Notes under the pieces: generated by a model
What the model was told of the DNA's origin: nothing
The model's database searches: none
Seen by the model: only the letters and a program-made list of their open reading frames with translations
NCBI RefSeq assembly: GCF_011386835.1
Contig: NC_088809.1
Coordinates: 19,188,637 to 19,252,636 of the forward strand
Reading direction: 5' to 3'
Source: Chrysemys picta bellii
Lineage: Eukaryota > Chordata > Testudines > Emydidae
Length of the DNA: 64,000 nt
In this document: piece after piece, positions 37,201-49,200 of the stretch
How the letters are laid out: each line of letters opens with the position of its first letter
How positions within the stretch are numbered: position 1 is the stretch's first letter
Program-made: the position numbers and the translations under genes

Positions 37201-40200
37201 TAAGCTGTTCGGAATGTCGCAATCTTTTCAAGTGACACATCACTTCGCTGCTCTCGCTAAGGGCATGACCCAAAGCCCACCCAAGTCCCTGGAAAGGCCC
37301 CAAGGGATTGCCAAGGGCTTGGATTAGACCCTAAAATCCATTTCATTCTTCACAACATTTCTCTTCTGATTTGGCCTCTTCCCAGCAGTTCTCTTCTTGG
37401 TGTTTCTTTCCTCTCTAGCCCGATCTCTTCCCACGCCCCATTTCTAGCCTCCACCACCCCCCTCCTCGGTCACCTCTCAGGAGCAGAGCCACAGCGAGGA
37501 TGCGTCTCGCCCTCCAAACGCGGACAATGAACGTTTTTCGAGGCTCAATGAGGGAAGGCGAATTTGAGGATCGCTCTACCAACGTCAACGAGCTGACAAC
37601 CCTGAACCAAAACGGCTCGCCTCCTCCCTCGCGAGCACCGCACAGGACAGAGGGACGTCCCACCTGGAAGAGCTGTTCTCTCAAGTTCTAAGCTTTGGGT
37701 CCGTGATCCTATCATGTGACTGCCCGCTCCACCGCACCTCCATGTCATCACACACACACACACAGCGCTAGCCTGGTTCATCCCCCGTGCAGAGTGGAGA
37801 GTTGCAGACTCGTGCTATCACTTCCCTTTTTTTCCTTCTTGTGGATGGCAGAAAAGATTAAAGAATGCAACCAAATCCTGGGCTTAGCAGGGAAGATGGG
37901 TGGATAAGTGAGGCTCTCACAAGGTGCGTCTCCAGAAAATGACACAAGAACGGCATAGGTCTCCTCCCCGTTTGCAAGAGTACTAAAAAGCTCCCGAGAG
38001 GCCTCTACAGAGGAGAGAGAGCAGCAGAGGTGCCTCATCTGTAATTCCTCGTAATTCAATGGTGGTAACAACACTGGAAGCTCAAGAGTAGCAGGGCTCA
38101 GGTGTTGTTACCACCCTGCACTCGTGGGCACTGGCAGTGAACTGCACGTCCCATTTTGGCCAGCTAAGGAAAGATCAAGTAATGCAGATACCACTTGATA
38201 CCAGACGCCCCTGTGTTCTTGGGGAACCAGGGTGCAGTATCCAGCCTGACTCATGAAAGACGCCACCCTCCCCCCGCTCCCCAGCCTCTGCTTAAACCAA
38301 AACCCATCAGAGGAAGAAAACTTGCAGAGAGCAGTGAAGGGCGTTGGGAGACACACCTAGACCCCTCCTGACAAGGGTGACAAGATTAAGACATCCCCAT
38401 TAGCATACAGAATGGAGAGCAGAGACAACTCCCCTAGCCTCATCTGCATGAAAGATGGGACAGGAAGATATCTCAATTTACATACAGAATGGAGAACAGA
38501 GAACCACACTGAATTCTGGGACCAGAAAAAGCAGGGAAGCACGGCATCATGGGAATCTCTGCTCCAGATGCTAATGAACCTACGCCTGCCCACACCCCCA
38601 GCTCAGCAGTTATCAGACCAATTCTAGTAATGAATCCTTAAGTGATAGCCAAATACTGAAGCAGCCTAGTTGTATTGTGAGCTCCCTAGAAGAAAACACC
38701 ACTCATAGCCAAGAGTGATCAGCTCCTATTGTCTAGTCTAAAGAAAACCCCTGAGTCATCAGTTTACCTATAAACAAATCTAGTGTTCTCCCTTGAACCA
38801 TTGTATTTTCTCTACAAAAATCCCTACTCACCCTCTAGTCAGGGTTCTGATGCTTAGGCCTTGGCTACACTCGCGGATTCACAGCGCTGCCGAGGCTGTG
38901 AAGAGTGAGTGTAGTCGCACCACCAGCGCTGCGAGAGAGCTGCAAGTACTCCACCTCTCCGAGGGGAATAGCTTGCAGCGCTGCGAGTGTGTTTTTTCAC
39001 ACCCCTGAGCGCAGCAAGTGCAGCGCTGTGAATTGCCAGTGTAGCCCAGGCCTTAGATCCAAACTAGGCATCAGTTCCACTGGAACTCCATCATCTCCTC
39101 ACTGATCGTGCTGGGGACTCTGCCTGCCTCTTGCCCTCAGGACCCTCAGCTACCACCATCATCTGGGAACCCCGACCAGTTCAAGCTTCAGGGAGCGGTG
39201 AGACCCCCTTCTTTCTTTCTCTCTCTCTCGGTTTTCCTATCTACCTTAGGTATTAGCCTTTAATCATGTATGTTATGTTGGTTTAGTCCTCCTTGTGTGG
39301 TTATCCCTATTATTCAATAAATAACTGCTATGGTTAAGTTGGTTGCTTCTCTCTCTCTCGCTGAACTTTACTCGTTTGTGGTTTTAGCTTCCCCCATTCA
39401 CTCTACAGCAACGCTTCTTTGACTTAAGCTAAAGATCCCTGCAGCGCCCAAAATACTGTGGGGTTTGCTCATGGAGTAGGTTACTGCCAGTACAATTGTG
39501 TTGGGGGAGTGGGGATTGGGACGTGCTGAATTTGGGACGCATAAGGGTAACAGCTTGAAAATGCTGCTTGACCCAATCCATGGAGCCCAGGGGCATATAA
39601 GGAGAGACAGCTTGAAAGTGCTGCTTCCTCCAGCCCAGTGAGTCCAGAGACATATAAGGGGTCAGCTTGACAGTGCAGATTGACCCGGTCCGCTCAGACT
39701 TGCTCTGTTAATGTACGCGTGGGTGTGAGTGTTTTCATCCGGTTCTGGGGTGGGAGTAACCCAGTCCTAGGGACCCTAGGTCCTGCAAGATAGCTCCATT
39801 GGGAGGGGACTTGCAGAAGGGAGAAGTAGAGCTCCATATGTAAACACAAGTGACCCAAGCAGTACATTGATAGAGTTACAGAATCCCCTTCTCCAGAGGA
39901 GTAACCCGAATAAATGAGCATACCCCAAAGTAATGGGCACATCTGGTAACACAGGCATCCACTAAGTACTTGTACGCCCACATCGCTGGAGTAACTGAAC
40001 TGGCGAAAGCACCACTGCCCCCTGCAAAGCAGAAGCAAAATCCCTCAAGTGGAACAAACATATCGAGGTTTCCTGTCGCTGCTACAGTACATAGAAGGGT
40101 GGAACATTGGGTAATCTGGGCTCAAAACGTGTGCTGGACACCCACCAGGACAAGCCAGGAGCCTAGACAAACCATGCTTTGTGAGAGTAGGCAGGGACGT

Positions 40201-43200
40201 TTCGCATACTGCTCAACCACTGCAGGAGTCAGGGCCCTCGTGAAAGGACAAGTGACCTTGGGATTTCACAGCGGGAAGAACACAATCTCCTGTGCCCAGT
40301 ACGTGTTTTTTCGTTAGGGTCACAGACCCAAGCCTGGTGAAATGGAGCGAAGTGATGGGTTCCTCTTGCTGGGGAGACTCCTCACCATATGGTTTTGCGG
40401 GTGTATTCAAAGCCACAGTACCGGGTATAAAGTTTTGTTATGCCAATGAGTCACTCACCAAAGACTGACCCTAGATCTGCGAACCACAGGGCAGGCCAGC
40501 TGACCAAGCTGCCAGGGTGCAGTGAAATGAATTGGGAGCAGTGTGTCATTCAGCTACACAAGATGTTAAGGAGTTGGGCAAAGGGGAGTGGGATGGATCT
40601 GCCCGGAGCAAAGCCTGAGACGCCTGCCGTTGCTACAGCAGAAGTAATATTTTGGGGGGCAGAAAACGCCCCCAAAGACTCCTCTCATCTACTGATATAG
40701 TCAAGCCCACGGAGCAGTATTTCCCTCGGTCCATGTCTCCGACAGATGCCCGCTCACCGATATGTCTCCCCAGACTTCCCGGACGCTTGTCTGAAGCTGC
40801 ACGAGAAAGAGAGGCCTGGGCGTGAGATTACTCACGGTTACATCAGCGGCATCTTTGTTTTAAGAGCCCGTATGTTAAAGCCTCTCTCTCTACCTTGGCA
40901 CGGGAAAAGCTGACTGGGTTTGACCCAAACTAAGTAGTTCTGAACGAGTAAAGCACCTGCCATACATTCATGCTCAAAGAGAAAAAGGCAGATCTGACAA
41001 CACTGCTTCTCCTTCCTTGCAGGGACAGAGGCACCGGGGAAGAAATCAGATGGTCTTTGACAGGTTTCAGAGTAGCAGCCGTGTTAGTCTGTATCCGCAA
41101 AAAGAACAGGAGTACTTGTGGCACCTTAGAGACTAACAAATGGTCTTTGACATCCATTTCTAAATGGAAAGGTCTGCAGTTGCCCGTTTAGGACAGAGTG
41201 GATTTTACTCCCATGACACCAGAGTGGAAAGGACTCTGGGTAAAAGGCTACATGCAAAAGTTGGGCAAGTCCCACTAACACGTCTAAAGCTCGGGGTTTG
41301 TATCACCCCCTATCCAGCCAAAGTACCGCAGCCCCCATCCCCACAGCAGCTGAGCCTCTCCCGGTCTTTAACGTAGCAATCCTCACAGTATCCCTGGGAA
41401 ACAGGGCACGTTCCCAGGGAGGGGAAAAGGGGGGTCAACTCCCCTCACTGAGCCAGCCCTTGCTAAGGTTCAGGACACAGACACTTCCCTAAAGAGCATT
41501 AGGGAAGCAGTGCGTAGCAATACCCCTCTGAAGGATAATTAAACCGACCTAAGTCTCCATAGGGACAGCGCTAGGTCGGTGACAGAATTGTTCCATGAAC
41601 CCAGCTATCGCCTCTCCGGGAGGTGGATTACCGACGCCAATGGGAGACCCCCTCCTGTCGGCGTAGGCAAGGTCTACACGCCACTGGAATTTGACCCACA
41701 TGTTTCTACCCAAAACAGTGCCAAGCTGGGGACCAGTAAAACTGAAAGCTTGGATTCAAACCCCAAAGTCAAATAACTCCAAGGCCTTCGAAGTACAATA
41801 GTTCTCTTATGTTTTGCAGATGCACGATCATTTTGTACCACCTGCCCGAACAAACAGCTGCTCATAGAGTGATGGTGGAGGCCTGTCAAGCAGAAGCCTG
41901 AACAGCTGCAGAACTGTTTTTACTGGGGCACAAACAGGAAGGATTCATTGCAACAATTTACCTTAAAGTGCCTTGGCTATAATGGGGACATGACATGAAG
42001 CATGGTTTTAATGGTAACCGTAATACCTAGCTCTTTTCAGCAGTACATCTCCAAGCACTATTCAAAGGAGGTCAGTAGCATTATCCCCATTTTACAGATG
42101 GGGAAACTGAGGCACGGAGCAGCAAAGTGATTTGCCCAAGGTCACCCAGCAGGCTAGTAGCAGAGCCAGGAATAGAACCAAGGTCTCCTGAGTCCTAGTC
42201 CAGTGCTCCATCCACTAGGCCACACTGCTATTCTGTAAGTACACTGAAGCTGGGGGAGGTTTGACTCACTCAAGCTAGCCACCTGAGCTCAAACCCCGGG
42301 GGCTGGGCAAGCATTGACTTGTGTGGCCAGCAAGGTGGTGCAGTGGCTATAATTTATCAATGGGCTCTAATGAAAACTCTTCCCACCCACCCCTTAGTAG
42401 CCTGAGAAAACTCCTCATGTACCCACCCAGTTGGTCTTCCATCCATGCTCTGAATACCTAGAGCTAAAGCTGCCGATGTGAATAAGGAAGAAACAGCAGG
42501 ACAGAATCACAGCCTTAAACACTGGGCTTGGGAAAACTCTTCCTACAGAAGATCGGTTCCTCTTTCCACCAATGTTTTAAAGGTTGCCCAGGTTCTCTCT
42601 GCAGCACTCTGTATTGATCTATTAGGATGCAAATGGCCATGCCCGACCTGATTCTGAACTTGCACTTCCTCAAAGAACAAAAGAAGCCAGACTGAGCACT
42701 ACAAACCCAGGCCCAAAAATACATTTCCTGCTTCGGCCTGGCCCAAACTCGCCGTTACTTGTGTTTTTACAGAGGACACAGCAGTCTAAATCAGATCTCA
42801 CTCGAGAGAGACATTTTGCGTTGTGATACCCGGCCACGTGGGGATGGCTACACTCCAGCTGGGAGGCGTGCGCCCCAGATTCGCACTAGCTGCGCTCAAA
42901 CTAGCGCCCTGAAAACAGCAGCGTGGATCGCCGCCCAAGTCAAAGCCTGCCCAGCCCCCTGGGTCTGAGTGCAGGTGGCTAGCCCGAGACTGCGCATGCC
43001 GCAACGGCCAGACTGCTGTTTTCGGCAGGCGAGCTTGAGCGAATCAAACCTCCCAGCTGCACCCCTGGATTGTGAGCGGTTAATCCTGAACAACATCGGG
43101 AGTAAAATCACCTGCCCATGTGAGGCCCCACGGCTGGGTATGTTGAAAATTCTGGACTCCCATTTCACCGAGTTAACATCACACTAGCTAGATTTCTTTA

Positions 43201-46200
43201 GTTTTTTTTTTTAACAAAATGGGAAACAACAAAGTGGTTTGTTATTTGTTGTATCTCAGCTGAGCTCAGGGCTTCACCCTGCTATACAAAAACAGCGAGA
43301 AAGTCCCTGCCCTAAAGGGTTTACCTCCTCATCTACAGACAAGGCGGGTGAATGGTGGGAGAGGAAAAAGAGTAAGTTGCAGAGCAGGACTAGAACTCAG
43401 CCCTCATTCCCTCCTCCTTGCCCCAGCCACTAGGCCCTGCTGCTTCTCACATAGTGCTCCATCCTGACAGATGCTGAACATCTGCCCACTTCCAGGAAAG
43501 TCAATGCAAATTGTGGGTATTCGGCACCACACCCATAATCTGCAAATACGGTGTATGTCAAACCACTGTAAACTCACCCCCCTTTGATTTTTAAACACAC
43601 AAACTAGCTTACAGCTATGAAAGCCTCCTGCCACCACATGCGGCTGAACTGAACGTTTGGGGCCAGAGCCATCCTTGGTTTAATTTCAGTCACGTTAATG
43701 GAGTTGCACCGGGGATTACGTTGGTCCGCTTTATAATTATTACAGTGTTAGAGCTGCCTTTATTACATCAAAGACACTTCTTACCAAACTTCAGCGATTT
43801 ATCCCTCTCTGTAATTAACTAGAGTGATGCAAAGAGCATTACTACGCGGCGGTTCCCATCGCTTTGAAATCCACCCCTTCCCACTCCTGGTGTTATCTTC
43901 AGAAAGCAGCTAAGCTCACAACAGGCCCATGGCACCAGCAATTGTAAGGTGCTGACTGTTCTGTAGTTTCTCTCTGCTACACATCCAGCTGGCAGTGGGA
44001 ATAATAAATGCACCGTTCTTACAGAGAGTGCTTTGCAAAAGAAGGTTGGCGTCCCCCACCCCCATGTTACAGATGGAAAATAAGGCACAGAGAAACGAAA
44101 TGACTCCCAAAGGCAACCCAGCGGGGTAGTGGCAGGGCCAAGAATCGACTCCCCGCCCCCTGAGTTCCAATTCGGTGCCCTACCCGTTGGGCCACACTGT
44201 TTCCTGCTCCTCTCTGGAATTACCTTGATCTAGCAATGATTCAAGGGAATCCGGAATGTAACCGACCTTTGAAAAAGGTGTTGAACCCCCCTGCCCTGCC
44301 CGGGATAAATGTAAAATTAATGCATTTCGTTCAACTGCTTCCGCTGCTGCAAAAGAGCAGACCCCATGTTCAAACCATATTATAACCTGGCATGTGCTTG
44401 CCAGTGTAGAGAGAACTACACGTTCTCAGTGTGTTTCAGACCTAGGTATCCTCCAGGGGTGATGCACGGTTGCAGCTCTGCCTATTCCTTCATTCAGTTG
44501 CATTCAATTAAAGCTACACTGATCTGCGGCCACTTTAATTCTGAATATGAGCATCCACACGGGGGTTTAATGTGATTTAACTACTCCACTTTCAATTCAC
44601 ACTTTCATTCACTCGCATTAACTTTCCTGCGGGCCCCCCTCTCCTTGTGTAGAGGAGTCTTTGGACAGGAAATACCCAGAGATGAAAGGGGGGCAAACCT
44701 GTTCATTGGGTGGCCGCTCTGGAGACCGAAATCTCTTCACTGCCCCTTGTACACACAGGCCAGTGTCACAAAACCCAGCCTCAGAACAGTCGGGGCTCTG
44801 AGCCTGGACCACAAAACTGGCAAGGGTACGTCACAACGGAGATGCATCAGCAGAGCTCTGTGTTGGGAGCTCACACAGACACCCAGCTCTTGCCAGGGTA
44901 ATTAGTCCCTTATGTTCACTGACACTGAATCAGCCACAAACACTAACATTTCCCTGAAATGTACAAGCGACAAAAGGAGGAGACGCATATGGACTGTGAG
45001 GGAAGAAAAGAAGAAACATTTTGCAGAAACAAACCCTAGCTGAGGAGGGAAAAGGGAGGAGGGGGAAACCCAGGAATGTCACAGCTAGAAGTAAAATGAA
45101 ACACATTGTGAGAGTCGGCTGCTCAGGGTTCCTCTAATACATGGGTATTAGAATATTTTCTGTTGGAAAATGGAATTTCACAAGCCGGAGAACAGAACCC
45201 CAGACAGGAAGAATTAACTGGGCTTCCGACTCGAGTCCATCATGTGGAAAGAAAGGGAAAAGCCATCCAGGGCTGTCTGCTTGGGGTGAAATTGTCCCTT
45301 TTCCATTTGCTGCTATTTGAGGCCCAAATTCCCCTCACTGTCCCCCTTCCCTCTGAATCCCTGCGTGTAGGGTTAGACCGGGGAGGGGGAATACAAGAAA
45401 ACCCCACAGAGATTCAAAATCCAGAGTTAGGAGGATGCCACAAGGCATCCAGAAACATCCTCTGACAAAGAGTTGCACTGCCCATCCTTTCCTGAATCAC
45501 GGGGTAGGAGCTTGCTCCTCCAATGCTACAGTCCTCCCCCCATCAGTGCAAGAGCATGGTCTCTGGACCCCTCCCCAAAGTCTCCCCCAGCTCTACTGAT
45601 AGACATCTGCCAGCATCAAATAAAGGAACAGCTTTTCACATGGAGTGCACCGGAAACAAATGACAAGGGTATGGCTAGGATACAGGCTAATATTAGACAT
45701 TGCCCTCCCCACCCCCCAAAAAAACCCCACAGCTAAGGCAGAAACCTCCACAGCCAGACGCTCACAGGGTAAAGGAAGCCAACAAAACTCTCACCTTCCA
45801 AACCAAGTTCCAGTCCCCCAGAAAGTTAGTCTGACAATCTCCCCACAGCAATGTCAAGGGGCTCTCTCCTGCGCCAGGCACTGACTCTAACAGCCGGACG
45901 GTGATCTGGAATGGAGCTGGCAGCCAGGAGGGTCAAGCCACAAAGGCAGATTTCATAGTCTGCAGGTAGGACCACTCCTGTCTCACCATTTGCAGGTGTG
46001 TCTAGTCTCTCCCACACCCCTCCAATGACCCTGAGTATAAGCCATATTCCCTGTGGTGTTGCATTGTTCCCAGCAGATGCCTGATCAAGTAACCCCTCCG
46101 CAGCCTCTAAAAGGCTTAATGGGCCATGGATTACTGTGAATGTAGTGGGCACCACACTGTCTGCAAGTAAAGTCAGCAAGTTTCATGACTTCACTGATGG

Positions 46201-49200
46201 GCACCCTCGTCTGCCAAGTTACGGACCAGCTTCCTCCAAAGCCACCTTCAATATACTAACAGCTCACAGCCCTTGGGCCCTCCAGGAATGTGGGACTCAG
46301 TCCAAATCCTAACCAGGGCCCTCTTGAAAACTGCCCACTTGGTCCCAAAAGCTTAGTCCACATGGGCAAGAGAAGGCAATGCAATGGCTCTTGGGAGCTC
46401 TGGTACTGTGCTGCTGGGTGTGGATTAAGAATCAATCCAGTCCAGCATCAGTGACAAAGCATATTAGTTAGGAGCGAGCTTATCTGAGCATCCCTTAATG
46501 CTCCTGAGAGGACAGAACAGTTTGGTTCTGTTTGTGAACCAGTGTTTCCAAACCGGCTGTGTGTTTAGTACAGGAAACAGTAGCCTACGAGACATATGAG
46601 AGGGGTTGTATTCTTCCAGAGGAATGCCTGTCTTCTGCTTGCACGAATCCACAGAGGTAGCAGAAATGAGGCGGATCTGGAATCAGTTACTCCCCCTCCT
46701 TGATTTCACGGCAGCCCTCACCCCACAAAGAGCTCACACCACCCTACTGACAAACAGATTTATCTGGATATAAGCTTTTGTGGGTCAAAAACCTCACTTC
46801 TTCAGATGCATGGAGTGAAAGTTACAGAACTCCATGCATCTGAAGAAGTGAGGGGTTTTACTCACGAAAGCTTATGCCCAAATAAATCTGTTAGTCTTTA
46901 AGGTACCACCGGACTCCTTGTTGTTTTTGTGGATACAGACTAACACGGCTACCCCCTGATACTTGACCACCCTACTGTTAGTACCTAACCTAGTCTTAGG
47001 GAAGGTCTGTCTTCGGGTGATGTCTGCAGTACCTCTCTGGTCATTCCTAAAGCTTCCTTCCACAAGGATCAGTATGCACTTTGCAAACGTTTATATATAT
47101 ATATATAGACACACACACACACACACCACTGAAATGCAGCCACCTCTGGGGAGGAAAGTCAGCAGCCAACTAGGCCAATAGCCTAGAGCTCTGTGTAGTA
47201 GTTTGGAAAGAGAAGGGGAATTTGGGACAGGAAGAATCTTTTCCTCGTATGCAAAATCCTAGAGATATTTAATGTTCAGACAGGGCTTCACCTGTAAGTG
47301 TCTCGTCTGAATGTAAACTAGAATACTGCACTATTAGAAATCAGAGTAACTGTTTCTTTTTAAAATCAGGACACTGAGGCTCAAAAATAATTTAAAAAAA
47401 CATTCATATTCCCCTGACTACCATCCTTTTGTATTAACCATACAAAGCACTTTAAAAGTCCAATAGACTATTCAACCTTCACGTTTTTTATATTTTTACA
47501 TTGGATCAGCCTGGACAATTAAACTAGCAAGTTCGTGTTCAGCTTCTCCTGCTGATATATGATGTTCCAATGTCTGGGTTATTACAGTGAAACACACCTA
47601 GCTCTGTAGACGTACACAGCACTTTACAAACACATGGGCTCAGGCAAACTTTTACTGGATGAAGTTCTCCCACTTTCTTTCCAGGAGGCCACTCACATGA
47701 GTAACAGCTACACGAGTAATACTTTGCAGGATCGGGCCCATAGATAAATCACGGGCCCATAGATAAACCACAAGCAGCTTTGCAAATACTGCTAGGGGAG
47801 GTTTAAATCCGCAACAGGGAATTGTTGTCACTGGAAATCAGACAAACACTGTCACAAAAACATTTCCATTAGTCCTAGTTCTGGTAATGTCCTTTTTAAA
47901 CCACAAATCTAAGAGCCAACAATACTTAGTGCTTTTCATTTCTATATCTCCAAGCATTTTACAGAGGAAGGTCAATATTATCCCCACCTGGAAAATGGGG
48001 AAACCGAGGCACGGTGTGGAGCGGTGACGTCCCAAGGCCACACAGAAACTCAATGGCAGAACAGGGGAAAGACCCGAAGTCTCTTGGCTTCCAACCCAGT
48101 CCCAAAGGAGTTCTTTGTATTCTGCTGGGGGCAGGGGAGTTGCAGAGAGAGGAAAGAAAGCACCCAGATAGCCAAAGAGATCCCTTTGGAGTCATTGCCT
48201 GGGTCCTGGCATTGTGATCGTCAGACCATGCAGACTGCACCTTTCAAGCATCAGGCCAGGCAGAAAGCAAGCAATACGGAGAGATGGAACGCAACGGTAA
48301 CAAACTGGCCTATGACTTGAGGTAGTCCTTGCAGCAAAGTGTACAAACCACAGTCTTTATGTAAAAAATGAATTGTTGGCTATACAATAGATACACGACA
48401 ACTTGTAAACAGCAAACCTGCAGAGGTTTCTGGGCAATGCCCAAAATAGTTGGACAGATAAGAAACAGCTGAATTTCTGAAACAGTTTTCAGAAATCACT
48501 GCCTGCCGTTATTTTGGGATCTCTATTCAGCCGTCCTCTCCGCTACTGGGGAGTGCACATGATACCACACTGCACTTCTCCGCATGAGGCCTGGCCAAAC
48601 GATGCATAGTAGGACTGAGAAAATTCAGCTCTTTAGAAAGCAGAGAAACTAGAACAATTCCAAGATCAGAACAGCTGGGAAATGAGCCCCCTGACTTCCG
48701 AATGCTTTCCAGTGGGACATGAATTCTCTCAATCCGATTTTGCACCACAACAAGGCTGCTGAGACAGCAGTTTCCTCTAGGAGTGTTAATTGCACCTCAG
48801 AGACTTTAAAGCAGGGGTAAGCAACCTATGGCACGCGAGCTGATTTTCAGTGGCACTCACGCTGCCCGGGTCAAGACCACCAGTCTGTGGGGCTCTGCAT
48901 TTTAATTTAATTTTAAATGAAGCTTCTTAAACATTTTAAAAATCTTATTTACTTTACATACAACAATAATTTAGTTCTATATTATAGACTTATAGAAAGA
49001 GACCTTCTAAAAAGGTTAAAATGCATGACTGGCACGAGAAATCTTACATTAGAGTGAATAAATGAAGACTCGGCACACCCCTTCTGAAAGGTTGTCGACC
49101 CCTGCTTTAAAGAAACATTATTTAGTGATCAACTGAGCTCTGCAGTTTGATGCAGTGACCACATTACATTGGCGTTTTCCTTTCAACTCATTTTGATTGT

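Larger units (their letters stand above)
38360..40330. repeat. Long unclassified repeat-like block, possibly LTR-derived
   Basis: Contains TCAATAAATAACTGC (near 39313), pyrimidine tracts such as TCTTTCTTTCTCTCTCTCTC, near-repeated GCATACAGAATGGAGA/ACATACAGAATGGAGA phrases (38400-38500) and the tandem repeat at 39.5 kb. It is interrupted by the MITE at 38857. No gag or pol coding sequence or paired LTR is visible, so the class is a guess. Confidence 0.25.

Noticed and set aside
38360..40330. Endogenous retrovirus
   Set aside because: No gag, pol or paired LTR can be seen; kept only as a low-confidence unclassified repeat.
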